Positions 7,069 to 13,963 of a stretch of 31,312 nt of DNA are shown here, in pieces; the first letter of the stretch is position 1, and each line of letters opens with the position of its first letter. The notes beneath the pieces are model-generated. The model was not told the origin of the DNA and made no database searches. It worked only from the letters and a program-made list of their open reading frames with translations. The translations under genes and the position numbers were made by a program. Location of the stretch: positions 1 to 31,312 of IMG/VR virus record IMGVR_UViG_3300033153_009591; one strand, given 5' to 3'. The DNA comes from a virus.

Positions 7069-7872
7069 TTATATAAAAATTTCATCAATTTTTCTCCATA
7101 ATTCAACTCTTGAGCCAATATTTTTATAAATATCAACTCCTTCTTGAAAATTATTCTTAATAAGAAAATCTTTTATTTTTTTATTTTTTTTAAGTTCCTC
7201 TTTCTTTGCTTTTTCAAGTTCCTTTTTTCTTCTTTCTTCTAGCTCTTTATTTTTCCTTTCTTCCTCAACTGCATTTTTCCTTTCTGTCTCAATTCTTTCA
7301 TTTATTTCTTTTTCCCTTTCTTCTTTTAGTCTTTCGTCTTGCTTGTTGGTCTCAAAAACTTTTTTTAAAGTATCATAATAATCAGAAAATTCTTTTTCAT
7401 TAAAAGAAAGTAAAAAATCATCATCTTTTTCAACTTCAATATTTTTTAACATATCTTTTCGCATTGGTAAAAAGCCCCACCTCTTTTCTTTCTCTTTTTC
7501 ATTATCAATAAAAGCTCTTCTTTCTTTTAATTTTTCCTCAGTTTCTGCAAAAATAATTAGTAGTTTTTTCTCTCTTTTTAATTCTTTCTTGCTCTCTGCC
7601 GTCAAGCTTGACCGCCATTTTTCGCCCACTTTTTTAATCGCAGTTCTAATTTTCTGTAAGTTCGTTGCTGCTGCTTTTATTTCTTCATAGCCTTTTCTAT
7701 CTTTTATTCCATTAATTTCAAGATCTTTATATTTTAAAGAAATATTTTCTAATTTTTCTTCAATTCCTTTGCCATCAATTTCATCTAAAATTTTGATTGC
7801 TTTTGTTAAAGATTTTTGAATATTTTTAGGCAAAAAAAGATTATCTAGCGATATTAATTTTATTTTTTCCAT
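7069..7872 (-). CDS. Long coiled-coil protein
   Basis: This 267-residue protein is dominated by charged heptad-like helices. Residues about 75-125 (EEIKAAATNLQKIRTAIKK onward) resemble the helical core of DUF1351-type phage proteins found near recombination genes. Residues about 178-235 are an almost uninterrupted Glu/Lys/Arg coiled coil. A short globular C-terminus follows (IKNNFQEGVDIYKNIGSRVE). No catalytic motif is visible. Its start follows a clear T-tract element (ATAATTTCTTTTTAATAAAAACC). A role with DNA replication or recombination proteins is possible; the DUF1351 resemblance is weak. Confidence 0.6.
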   Translation of the reverse strand: MEKIKLISLDNLFLPKNIQKSLTKAIKILDEIDGKGIEEKLENISLKYKDLEINGIKDRKGYEEIKAAATNLQKIRTAIKKVGEKWRSSLTAESKKELKREKKLLIIFAETEEKLKERRAFIDNEKEKEKRWGFLPMRKDMLKNIEVEKDDDFLLSFNEKEFSDYYDTLKKVFETNKQDERLKEEREKEINERIETERKNAVEEERKNKELEERRKKELEKAKKEELKKNKKIKDFLIKNNFQEGVDIYKNIGSRVELWRKIDEIFI

Positions 7873-7891
7873 GGTTTTTATTAAAAAGAAA

Positions 7892-7990
7892 TTATTTTTT
7901 TTTCTCCACTTTTTTAAATTCTAAAATAGATTTTTTATTTATTTTTTCCCGATCATAGCGTTTTTTCTTATTTGTTATTGTTTTTTTCAT
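7892..7990 (-). CDS. Tiny lysine-rich peptide, 32 residues
   Basis: The predicted peptide is extremely basic (MKKTITNKKKRYDREKINKK at the start). Its ATG overlaps the TGA of the upstream lysozyme-like gene as ATGA, and its TAA lies inside the T-tract start element of the next gene. Those two junctions follow the style of neighbouring genes and argue for real translation, but low-complexity lysine ORFs arise easily in AT-rich DNA, so this is tentative. Confidence 0.45.
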   Translation of the reverse strand: MKKTITNKKKRYDREKINKKSILEFKKVEKKK

Positions 7991-8610
7991 TGATCAAAAA
8001 ATATATTCTTTGCACTCGCATTTCTTCTACTAATATCTAGCCACCCATAAAAAGCCGTTCCATCTCTCCATAATTTTAAACATTGTTCTAGCTGCCATTT
8101 TTGAGAGGTGAAAAATCTTGGATCATTAACAATTTTTGGATGATAGCCTTTGTGAATTTGACAAAATCCCCAGCTTGGTTCTGCTCCAATTGCTTTTCTT
8201 TTATAGTTCCATTGAGCATTTTCCGCATTTATCATAATTATAAAATTCTTATCGCAATCTGAAAGCTCATAAGCATATCTTATCCAATAACTAGCTTCAT
8301 AATTCCACCCTCTTTTTTCCACTGATCCGCAAATTTTTATTTCCATTGTTTTGCTCTCTATTTTTCTTTCCGGTGAAAAATAAGCGATTTTTTCAGCTTT
8401 ATTTTCCGGTGCTTGCTTTATATTAATTCCCGGAGCTATCGCTTTTTGGCTCCATGATAAAGCGATAAAAAAGAATGCCAAAACTACTACAAAAAAAAGA
8501 ACTATTTCCATATATTCAGCTTTTTTTTTATATCTGACACAGTTTCTTTTTAAATTTTCCCGCCGTTTGTTGATTCTTTTTTTTGCAATTTTTCCGATTC
8601 TTGAATACAT
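7987..8610 (-). CDS. Membrane-anchored lysozyme / lytic transglycosylase-like protein
   Basis: With the start set at 8610, where ATG overlaps the upstream TAA (TAATG), the protein has 207 residues; an in-frame ATG further upstream (8685) would lie inside the previous gene. It has a very basic cytoplasmic N-terminus (1-33), one membrane helix (about 35-52), a linker and a C-terminal domain. That domain resembles goose-lysozyme/SLT folds: candidate catalytic E130 in MINAENAQWN, then PSWGFCQIHKGYHPKIV (145-161) and WQLEQCLKLW. I associate this variant with Patescibacterial genomes. It may cut peptidoglycan at entry or lysis. It sits among early-type genes, away from the amidase. Confidence 0.65.
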   Translation of the reverse strand: MYSRIGKIAKKRINKRRENLKRNCVRYKKKAEYMEIVLFFVVVLAFFFIALSWSQKAIAPGINIKQAPENKAEKIAYFSPERKIESKTMEIKICGSVEKRGWNYEASYWIRYAYELSDCDKNFIIMINAENAQWNYKRKAIGAEPSWGFCQIHKGYHPKIVNDPRFFTSQKWQLEQCLKLWRDGTAFYGWLDISRRNASAKNIFFDQ

Positions 8611-8885
8611 TATATTTTTGAAAAAGAATATTCTCCTATTATGTTTTTTCCGAATTCTTCTATTTCCTCTTTTTTCTTTTTCCATGTTCCTTCCTCTACG
8701 GACTGACCTTTTTTAAATATATTAAGTATTTCCTCTGCTTTTGATTCTACATCTATAATTCCAAAAATTGAAATAGAATACATATCAATTGTTAACCTGT
8801 GAAAACAATTAGCTTTTTCCTCATATTTATAAAATATTGTTTTATTTTTTTTAATTACTACAAATTCCTTGTTTAGTTTCTTCAT
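8610..8885 (-). CDS. Unknown 91-residue protein
   Basis: A small mixed alpha/beta protein: an N-terminal strand pair (FVVIKKNKTIFYKYEEKANC), a hydrophobic beta segment (LTIDMYSISIFGIIDVES), then an acidic helix and the tail KNIIGEYSFSKI. No family is recognised. Both ends show TAATG overlaps, with the coiled-coil gene upstream and the lysozyme-like gene downstream, so the three form one translational unit driven from the promoter at 9361-9390. Confidence 0.65.
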   Translation of the reverse strand: MKKLNKEFVVIKKNKTIFYKYEEKANCFHRLTIDMYSISIFGIIDVESKAEEILNIFKKGQSVEEGTWKKKKEEIEEFGKNIIGEYSFSKI

Positions 8886-9322
8886 TATATTTTTTTAAAT
8901 AAGAATTTTAATCTTCCAAAAAAGCCGGAGTTATTAAATTTATAAATTCTTTCCTCTACTCTAGTTTTTATATCATAAGTTTCATTGAAATTTTCCATTA
9001 ATTTATTTAGTTCTTTTTCTCTTTTTTCGCTTTTTATTCTCATTTTCTCAACTAATTCAAAATGATTCACTTTTTCTTTTTCATAACTTCTAGCAAAATT
9101 AACAGCATTTTTTTTACAAGTTTTTAGTTTTGTTTTTATTGCATCACAATAGGTGTAATTTATTTTATCATTATTGAGAAGTATTTTAATGTCTTCTTTT
9201 AGTTTTGCATTTTGCTTATTTAATCCGCCTTTTGACCTTCCTAAGGAAAGATTTTTTTTGCGGCTTTCATTAAGCTCTTTTCTGAGCTTTTTAATAATAT
9301 CAGTAGTTCCGAGTGGCTTCAT
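8885..9322 (-). CDS. Coiled-coil protein, first gene of an operon
   Basis: This 145-residue protein is largely helical and charged (KKLRKELNESRKKNLSLGRS, then LNKQNAKLKEDIKILL), with a basic aromatic C-terminus (FFGRLKFLFKK) that could be amphipathic. It is the first gene after a good promoter-like site (9361-9390), and its start follows a T-tract element with the C (AATTTTTTCTTTTTTATTTAG). No enzyme motif is seen. Its function is unknown; a structural or scaffold role for the following membrane protein is only a guess. Confidence 0.6.
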   Translation of the reverse strand: MKPLGTTDIIKKLRKELNESRKKNLSLGRSKGGLNKQNAKLKEDIKILLNNDKINYTYCDAIKTKLKTCKKNAVNFARSYEKEKVNHFELVEKMRIKSEKREKELNKLMENFNETYDIKTRVEERIYKFNNSGFFGRLKFLFKKI

Positions 9323-9360
9323 AATTCTAAATAAAAAAGAAAAAATTATTTGTTAATAAT

Positions 9361-9390
9361 ATTCTAGCATTTATTGCTTTGAGTTGTCAA
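9361..9390 (-). promoter_or_regulatory. Strong sigma-70-like promoter
   Basis: Minus-strand -35 TTGACA (9385-9390), 18-bp spacer, -10 TAGAAT (9361-9366). The site lies in a 94-bp intergenic gap between RusA and the coiled-coil gene. Its GCCTTGACA edge and AGCAAT in the spacer match the sites at 31.06 and 17.2 kb, suggesting a shared promoter or operator design. Confidence 0.75.
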
Positions 9391-9416
9391 GGCAATTATA
9401 ATGAATTAATATTGTT

Positions 9417-9809
9417 TTATGTTATAAATTTAGTTATTTCAATTTCAGTTCGTGGGTTTTTTCTGTCTAATAAGCGACGGCTCCCATCATGTCCACAAAT
9501 TAAATAATCATTAGAAATTATCTTTGCTTTTTCTAAAATATCTTCCGGCAATTGATAAAGATTCGATAAATCCGCCCGTCTTTTATCCGATAAATAAAAA
9601 GAAAATTTAATATTAATTTTAAAATCAATGGTTTTAATTCTTTTTTCTGCTCGCTGTATAATTAGCATTTTAAGAGCTTTTTTTTCTGCCTCCCTTAATC
9701 TGATACTCTTTCCAAGGAAAAACTTGCCAGTCAATCGATTTTTCATGATTGGGCGTGAATTTTTTTTAATGACGGGCTTGCCTTTTATGATTAAGTTTAT
9801 TTTTTTCAT
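9417..9809 (-). CDS. rusA: RusA-family Holliday junction resolvase
   Basis: This 130-residue protein matches RusA in length and in its core: KRRADLSNLYQLPEDILEKA (residues 76-95) followed by IISND (97-101). RusA cuts four-way DNA junctions and, in phages, helps resolve replication intermediates before packaging. Aligned by eye with E. coli RusA, D80, D90 and D101 fall at Asp70, Asp80 and Asp91, but Asp72 is replaced by S82 and Lys76 by Q86. Ser at that place occurs in some phage relatives, so activity is uncertain rather than excluded. It starts 3 bases after the methyltransferase stop. Confidence 0.8.
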   Translation of the reverse strand: MKKINLIIKGKPVIKKNSRPIMKNRLTGKFFLGKSIRLREAEKKALKMLIIQRAEKRIKTIDFKINIKFSFYLSDKRRADLSNLYQLPEDILEKAKIISNDYLICGHDGSRRLLDRKNPRTEIEITKFIT

Positions 9810-9812
9810 GTT

Positions 9813-10703
9813 TTAAAAAAGTAAATCCTGTTTTAATCTTTTTTCTCCTATTTCGCAATATTCTTTCAAAATTTCACATGAAATAAAATCTCTGTTTATA
9901 TTTTTTGCGGAAAGTGCTGTTGAAAAACTGCCTCCAAAAGGATCAAAAACTAAATCTTTTTCGTTTGTTGTTAATTTTATTAGATATTCTAGTAATTTTA
10001 ATGGCTTCTGTGTGGGGTGTTTTGCCGTAAAGTGTTCTCTTTTTACTGTAATTATTGATTTTAAATTAGCTCCATTTCTATATTTTGCCAGCACATTCCC
10101 TACTCGATCTCTCCCCATGCTGTTTTTACTTCTTGTTATTCCATGTCCATGTACTTCTTTTTTATTAAATTTAAATAGATTCTTAAAAGCATCAAAGTTT
10201 TTAATTTTTGAAAGTCCACACATAATTCTTTTAATGTCCTGCTCAAATATGTGATAATTACCGGAATTTTTGCTTTCTTTATAGGCATTTACTTTTATTT
10301 TGTTAATTTTTGCCCCTCCTTTTGCTAAAACTGAAATTGTTTCATGTACTCTTGAAAGTTTGTGAAACGGGCTTGTATGGGCGTTTTTATTCCAAATTAT
10401 TTCCTCCTTAAATTTAAAGCCTATTTTTTCACAAATTACATTCCAGCGATAAAAAGAGGCACCACGACCGAAAAACACTAAAAAAGAATCATTTTTCAAT
10501 AAATCAAAGCAATTTTGAAAAAAAACCTCTTCATTAAAATCTCTGTCGAGTTTGTGTTTTAAATATAAATACGGCGGATCCGTTATTATTGCATTAATTT
10601 TACAATTTTGTTCAATCATTTTATTCATAACTTCAAAGCAATCATCAAGAATAACCTCATTCTTCATCTCTTCCCAGTGATTTATTTCTTTAGTTATTTT
10701 CAT
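9813..10703 (-). CDS. DNA methyltransferase, beta class (N6-adenine or N4-cytosine)
   Basis: This 296-residue protein has the catalytic DPPY at residues 42-45 (ITDPPYLYL) and the S-adenosylmethionine site DPFGGS near the C-terminus (about 252-257), preceded by a Lys-His-Pro-Thr-Gln-Lys-Pro motif. Catalytic motif before cofactor motif defines the beta class. It would methylate phage DNA to evade restriction, or host DNA. No restriction enzyme lies nearby, so it is probably solitary. The start overlaps the upstream stop (ATGA). The target sequence cannot be read from the protein. Confidence 0.9.
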   Translation of the reverse strand: MKITKEINHWEEMKNEVILDDCFEVMNKMIEQNCKINAIITDPPYLYLKHKLDRDFNEEVFFQNCFDLLKNDSFLVFFGRGASFYRWNVICEKIGFKFKEEIIWNKNAHTSPFHKLSRVHETISVLAKGGAKINKIKVNAYKESKNSGNYHIFEQDIKRIMCGLSKIKNFDAFKNLFKFNKKEVHGHGITRSKNSMGRDRVGNVLAKYRNGANLKSIITVKREHFTAKHPTQKPLKLLEYLIKLTTNEKDLVFDPFGGSFSTALSAKNINRDFISCEILKEYCEIGEKRLKQDLLF

Positions 10704-11017
10704 AACTTATCTAAAAATTCTTTTTTTCTCTCCTCGATCTCAATCTTGTTTTTTTCCATCCACTCTTTTTTCGCTTTTTCCACATCTTCATTTTTTAATT
10801 TTTGAACTTTGATTTTGTTATTTTCTGAATAAAAGAAAACAAAGTATTTTTCAATAATTTCATTCTCGCCGTTTTTTTTCCAAAACTTATAAATTATTTT
10901 TGGCTTTATTTCGCCGTTTGGCAGCGTAATCTTTACCTTACAGACTGGATCGGGCGCGCTGTGATTATTGAAAGTGAAATCTTTTTGATCTTCATCTATT
11001 CTATTTTTCCAAGTCAT
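10700..11017 (-). CDS. Unknown 105-residue protein
   Basis: The N-terminal half is beta-rich (CKVKITLPNGEIKPKIIYKF, then YFVFFYSENNKIKVQKL) and the C-terminal third is a charged helix (EKAKKEWMEKNKIEIEERK). No family is recognised. It overlaps its neighbours at both ends (TAATG with the upstream gene, ATGA with the methyltransferase). Tight coupling to the methyltransferase could mean a partner role, but that is only positional. Confidence 0.65.
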   Translation of the reverse strand: MTWKNRIDEDQKDFTFNNHSAPDPVCKVKITLPNGEIKPKIIYKFWKKNGENEIIEKYFVFFYSENNKIKVQKLKNEDVEKAKKEWMEKNKIEIEERKKEFLDKL

Positions 11018-11358
11018 TATTTTTTTAAAATATTTTTTATATGATCCAAACTAGTGAATCCATGACCAACTTTTTGAAACATTTCTTTTTCTTTTTGTTT
11101 TAGAAGTTTTCTTTTATCTGAATCTAAAGAATTAATAAAAAGCTGTTTTTCATTTATTTTTCCATTTAAATCAAAATCATAAATACGAAAAACAGCCGTT
11201 CCTTTCCCAGTTTCTGCAAATGTAAGAAATTTTTTGTTTTCGAGCGTATCTAAAAACTCTTTTTTCTTGGTCGAATCAATGAATCCAATTTGAGCTTCAT
11301 TATTCACATCTCGATAATGAACTATAATTTTCGCCGTGTATTTTTGTAGTTTGTTCAT
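11017..11358 (-). CDS. Unknown 113-residue protein
   Basis: A soluble protein with an N-terminal beta region (YTAKIIVHYRDVNNEAQIGF), a segment DFDLNGKINEKQL that resembles a calcium-loop sequence but lacks a second EF-hand, and a basic helix. I cannot place it. The DFDLNGKIN resemblance is probably chance. It overlaps the upstream membrane gene (ATGA) and the downstream gene (TAATG), in the middle of the replication block. Confidence 0.65.
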   Translation of the reverse strand: MNKLQKYTAKIIVHYRDVNNEAQIGFIDSTKKKEFLDTLENKKFLTFAETGKGTAVFRIYDFDLNGKINEKQLFINSLDSDKRKLLKQKEKEMFQKVGHGFTSLDHIKNILKK

Positions 11359-11573
11359 TTTGTTTTAGATATATTTTTACAAATACCCATATCCCCAACA
11401 AACCAAAGCAAGGGGACACCCACAAGAAGTATTGCTACAGGTAGGTTTATTTTCATAGGATCACTTAAACACATTTCAGCACGGTTTTTTATTCCATTAT
11501 TATATGCAAAAGGTATCATTATCGCAATAAATATTAACTGCACCAATAGCCATGTAACTAGAAAATTTTTCAT
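11355..11573 (-). CDS. Small two-helix membrane protein
   Basis: This 72-residue protein has two hydrophobic helices, about residues 4-24 (FLVTWLLVQLIFIAIMIPFA) and 43-60 (INLPVAILLVGVPLLWFV), joined by a loop with NNGIKNRAEMC. The start follows a full T-tract element (ATAATTTCTTTTTTTTAAATTC) directly after the candidate initiator gene. The topology is holin-like, but its place within the replication genes makes superinfection exclusion or membrane anchoring equally plausible. No family is recognised. Confidence 0.65.
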   Translation of the reverse strand: MKNFLVTWLLVQLIFIAIMIPFAYNNGIKNRAEMCLSDPMKINLPVAILLVGVPLLWFVGDMGICKNISKTK

Positions 11574-11591
11574 GAATTTAAAAAAAAGAAA

Positions 11592-12233
11592 TTATAAAAT
11601 TGCAACTTTTGAACTACTCACCAGCGGCGCCACGATAAAGCTTTTCATTTCGCTATATAAATATTTTAATGAGTTTGAATTTTTGGATTTGAAATTATCT
11701 TTTAAAATCTCTTCTAAACGAAATGTAAAATCTTTTTTGCCTATTTTTTTTAATAAATTTAAAAAATGCTTTCCGAAATTCCTTTGCATTTTTTCAGTTT
11801 CTTTAAAAGTTTCAACTCCCACACTTTTTTTTAAAAAATTTAAAGTTTGAGAAATTTCTTCATTTCCGAAAGTTTTCGGCTTTGCCGTTTCTTTAGAAAC
11901 TCTTGATTTGATTTGATTTGATTTGATTTGATTTGATGTTACTTGACTTGACTTGGTCGCAACTTTTTTGACTTTTTTTTGCGACAATGGGGGCGTCAGT
12001 GTCGCAAGCTTATAATCAAGCCGTTTCTTTCCTTTTTTAGCTCTTGCCTTGTTTTCCATCTGTACCGCTTCACGATATATCGACGCAACCAACCCCCCAC
12101 GCATTGAATTTTCAATTTTTTTATCCGGATTTTCTGCTAATTCAAAAATTGTTTTTAGTATATAATCACAATCTTTTTCATTACAAAATTTTATTTGTTG
12201 AAAATATTGGACGGGTATTCTTAAAATTTCCAT
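11592..12233 (-). CDS. Candidate replication initiator with internal 5-bp iterations
   Basis: This 213-residue protein has an N-terminal helical domain of the kind seen in phage replication proteins (FCNEKDCDYILKTIFELAEN, then SMRGGLVASIYREAVQMENK; DUF6291-like by eye). A basic linker encoded by tandem 5-bp repeats reads as SNQIKSNQIKS. A C-terminal helical domain follows (FKETEKMQRNFGKHFLNLLK). The location next to the AAA ATPase, HTH protein, methyltransferase and RusA, and repeats inside the gene as in lambdoid O genes, suggest replication initiation. No catalytic motif is visible, so the function is inferred. The start follows TTTTTTCTTTTTTATTAGT. Confidence 0.5.
   Translation of the reverse strand: MEILRIPVQYFQQIKFCNEKDCDYILKTIFELAENPDKKIENSMRGGLVASIYREAVQMENKARAKKGKKRLDYKLATLTPPLSQKKVKKVATKSSQVTSNQIKSNQIKSRVSKETAKPKTFGNEEISQTLNFLKKSVGVETFKETEKMQRNFGKHFLNLLKKIGKKDFTFRLEEILKDNFKSKNSNSLKYLYSEMKSFIVAPLVSSSKVAIL
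11903..11955. repeat. Iteron-like 5-bp tandem repeats
   Basis: On the plus strand TTGAT is repeated seven times without error (11903-11937), followed after three bases by three copies of ACTTG (11941-11955). Two 5-bp units equal about one helical turn, so equivalent positions face one side of the DNA. The tract lies inside the candidate initiator gene, where lambdoid phages place their origin. It may be an origin iteron set, or only a slippage-generated linker. Confidence 0.7.
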
Positions 12234-12340
12234 ACTAATAAAAAAGAAAAAACATCACAAACAATAATCCCGCCACTAAACGCACAACTGAAAAGTGGCG
12301 GGGTTATTAACTGCGATAAATGTTGTGCGTTATTTTTCAT
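12221..12340 (-). CDS. Possible 39-residue hydrophobic peptide
   Basis: An ORF starting at ATG (12338-12340) immediately after the TAG of the previous tiny gene. It encodes a peptide with a hydrophobic C-terminal half (GGIIVCDVFSFLLVWKF) and ends 13 bases inside the candidate initiator gene. The junction TAGATG supports coupled translation. However, most of its length coincides with two interleaved inverted repeats, so the DNA may be conserved for structure and the ORF may be incidental. No family is recognised. Confidence 0.35.
   Translation of the reverse strand: MKNNAQHLSQLITPPLFSCAFSGGIIVCDVFSFLLVWKF
12263..12331. other. Interleaved inverted repeats, possible RNA pseudoknot
   Basis: Arm A AATAATCCCGCCACT (12263-12277) pairs with A' AGTGGCGGGGTTATT (12294-12308) over 15 bp with one T-G pair. 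Arm B AACGCACAAC (12279-12288) pairs perfectly with B' GTTGTGCGTT (12322-12331). The order A-B-A'-B' is that of a pseudoknot or of two mutually exclusive hairpins. The single mismatch is a U-G wobble in a plus-strand RNA but A-C in a minus-strand RNA, hinting at an antisense transcript. This is the most GC-rich structured spot in an AT-rich region. Confidence 0.7.
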
Positions 12341-12472
12341 CTATATAATTCTAAAAAAACTAATAATAAAAAGCAAGAGAAAAAGCATTTTACCAGCCAC
12401 CAAAGCGAAAAAAAGCGGGTTGCGCATTAGATCAGGATTAATAGCCGGTAAGATGATTTTTTTACAAAACAT
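12341..12472 (-). CDS. Tiny membrane peptide, 43 residues
   Basis: The peptide begins MFCKKIILPAINPDLMRN and continues into one long hydrophobic segment (PLFFALVAGKMLFLLLFIIS) with a short FFRII end, a typical single-pass membrane peptide. Its ATG (12470-12472) is preceded by TTTCTTAGATAATA, a weak form of the T-tract start element, and its TAG directly abuts the next ATG. It lies between the excisionase-like gene and the candidate initiator. No family is recognised. Confidence 0.55.
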   Translation of the reverse strand: MFCKKIILPAINPDLMRNPLFFALVAGKMLFLLLFIISFFRII

Positions 12473-12515
12473 TATTATCTAAGAAAGTTTTGTTTGTGTT
12501 TATTTTTATTTAAAA

Positions 12516-12704
12516 TCATTCATTAGACTTTTCTTTCAAATATTTTTTAATTGTGGAAAGAGGAATTTGCCACCTTTCACTAATTTTAATACAAGGCTTT
12601 AATTTTCCAAGCTTGCAAAGCCTAGTCACTGACCTTGCATTTTTAACATTCAGTAGTTTTGCCGCTTCATTGGCAAAAACTTTTTTTTCTTTTAAGTTTA
12701 TCAT
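12516..12704 (-). CDS. Small helix-turn-helix protein (excisionase/MerR-like)
   Basis: With the ATG at 12704 the protein has 62 residues; a longer form from a GTG at 12731 would add nine hydrophobic residues and is less likely. The sequence KVFANEAAKLLNVKNARSVTRLCKLGKL (first half) followed by KISERWQIPLSTIKKYL is the winged-helix layout of excisionase and MerR-like DNA-binding domains. Such proteins act as excisionases, directionality factors or small repressors. No integrase gene is present in the circle, so a regulatory role is more likely. The start follows TTTATTTTTTATATATA. Confidence 0.75.
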   Translation of the reverse strand: MINLKEKKVFANEAAKLLNVKNARSVTRLCKLGKLKPCIKISERWQIPLSTIKKYLKEKSNE

Positions 12705-12765
12705 TATATATAAAAAATAAATTGCTCTCACTTGTCATTGTAATTGAAAGCAAATTAAAAGTAAA

Positions 12766-13722
12766 TTATCTTTTTTTTGTGCCGTCTTTATTTGTCATAT
12801 TTATTTTTTTTGCATTTCCATTTTCAATATTTCTATTTTTGACTTCAATAATTAAATTTTCAATTTTTTTATGTAATTCTTGCAACTGATCTTTTGTAAT
12901 TTCGTTTAAATCTGTTTTATCGAATTTATTCATTAATGTTAGTGATAGAATTGCTTCTTTTTCTCTTGATTTTGCTCCAATTATCAAAATGTAATTGTGC
13001 CATAAGTCTTCAAAAGCCTTAATATCACTCTCTTTTGCCTCATCTGTATATACTGTTTTTTGCTCTTTTACTGTTTTTATTTCAGAAATTGCCTTGATCC
13101 AGCTTTCAAAATCTTGAGCCATATTATCACCAATTATTCCAGATCTATCTTTAGTTAACAATAAGTTTTGTGATATTGTCAGGATGTCTCTTTTTCCGGT
13201 TTTATTCACCATCATATAGCCCACAATATCCATGAAAGCAGCTATCCCAGTGGCAGCTTTTCCCGCCATTTCTGGAACTATTTTTTTAATCTTTTCATTA
13301 TCAATTATATTTTTTTCAAGTGCAATAAAAATTACGTGCATCGGGAGATCACGAAAACCCCTCAAAACCTTTCTAATTTTGGTTGATAGTTCTCCCCAGT
13401 TTTGTAGTTGCATTTGTTTTTTAGTTCGATTCTCTATTTCGGCAATAACAATATCGTTTATCTCACTAATAGAATCAATTACAACTGTTCTATATTCTTT
13501 CGGGTTTTTTTTTAGGTAGTCCAAAGAATCAGTTAAATCTTTTAGACTTCTTATTTCGGAATAAGAAACGCCTTTTTTGGCAATTGAAAGCAAGCCACCT
13601 TCAGCAGAAAGGAAAAGAGCATTTTTTGCGGTACCAGCGAAAAAAGTTTTTCCGCTTCCACTGGCTCCATAAATCAGTGCTTTTATTTTATGATTTGTGG
13701 GCTCAAATTTTTGTATTTTCAT
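12766..13722 (-). CDS. RecA-like AAA_24 ATPase (Sak4-type recombination protein)
   Basis: This 318-residue protein has Walker A GASGSGKT at residues 19-26 and a Walker B-like YRTVVIDSIS at 77-86. It fits the phage nucleotide-binding AAA_24 family, which includes Sak4 single-strand annealing and recombination proteins. The start is set at 13722 because a T-tract element (AATTTCTTTTTTTTAATA) lies directly before that ATG; a start at 13755 would add eleven hydrophobic residues. The C-terminal part is helical and may bind a single-stranded DNA partner. It is the first gene after the terminator and promoter-like site near 13.85 kb, opening the replication operon. Confidence 0.85.
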   Translation of the reverse strand: MKIQKFEPTNHKIKALIYGASGSGKTFFAGTAKNALFLSAEGGLLSIAKKGVSYSEIRSLKDLTDSLDYLKKNPKEYRTVVIDSISEINDIVIAEIENRTKKQMQLQNWGELSTKIRKVLRGFRDLPMHVIFIALEKNIIDNEKIKKIVPEMAGKAATGIAAFMDIVGYMMVNKTGKRDILTISQNLLLTKDRSGIIGDNMAQDFESWIKAISEIKTVKEQKTVYTDEAKESDIKAFEDLWHNYILIIGAKSREKEAILSLTLMNKFDKTDLNEITKDQLQELHKKIENLIIEVKNRNIENGNAKKINMTNKDGTKKR

Positions 13723-13816
13723 TATTAAAAAAAAGAAATTTATCTTTGCAATCAATCTTTGAGCTAATTACTAAGCGTTTTTTAACTTGTTTAGCTTTCT
13801 TATTTTTTGCTCCTTA

Positions 13817-13846
13817 ACTTTGTCATAAGTTGCCGTCACTTGTCAA
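13817..13846 (-). promoter_or_regulatory. Promoter-like element upstream of the replication operon
   Basis: A perfect -35 TTGACA (13841-13846) in the GCCTTGACA context, with GGCAAC in the spacer as at the 17.2 kb promoter. At 18-bp spacing the -10 reads CAAAGT (13817-13822), which is poor. It may need an activator, or the element may be an operator that shares the -35 sequence. It lies between the terminator at 13.9 kb and the ATPase gene. Confidence 0.45.
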
Positions 13847-13890
13847 GGCAATTAATAAAAAAGGCTTGATAAAGTTGAAAAATCTTGCTT

Positions 13891-13937
13891 AAAAAAAAGG
13901 CTTGTATGTCTTAATTAAAAGAAAACAAGCCCTTTTT
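13891..13937 (-). terminator. Rho-independent terminator
   Basis: On the minus strand GGCTTGT and ACAAGCC form a 7-bp stem (arms at 13925-13931 and 13899-13905) followed by eight T (13898-13891). A T-rich loop separates the arms. On the other strand the stem is followed by CCTTTTT, so weaker bidirectional action is possible. It closes the operon ending with the winged-helix membrane gene and insulates the next one. Confidence 0.75.
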
Positions 13938-13963
13938 CGGCACCCGGAAAAAATGCAATATAA

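Noticed and set aside
11017-11358. EF-hand calcium site (DFDLNGKIN)
   Set aside because: Only one imperfect loop without the flanking helices or a second hand.
13800-13846. Short ORF beginning with GTG in the 13.8 kb promoter region
   Set aside because: It would start inside the -35/spacer region and encode about 22 residues, with no start element.
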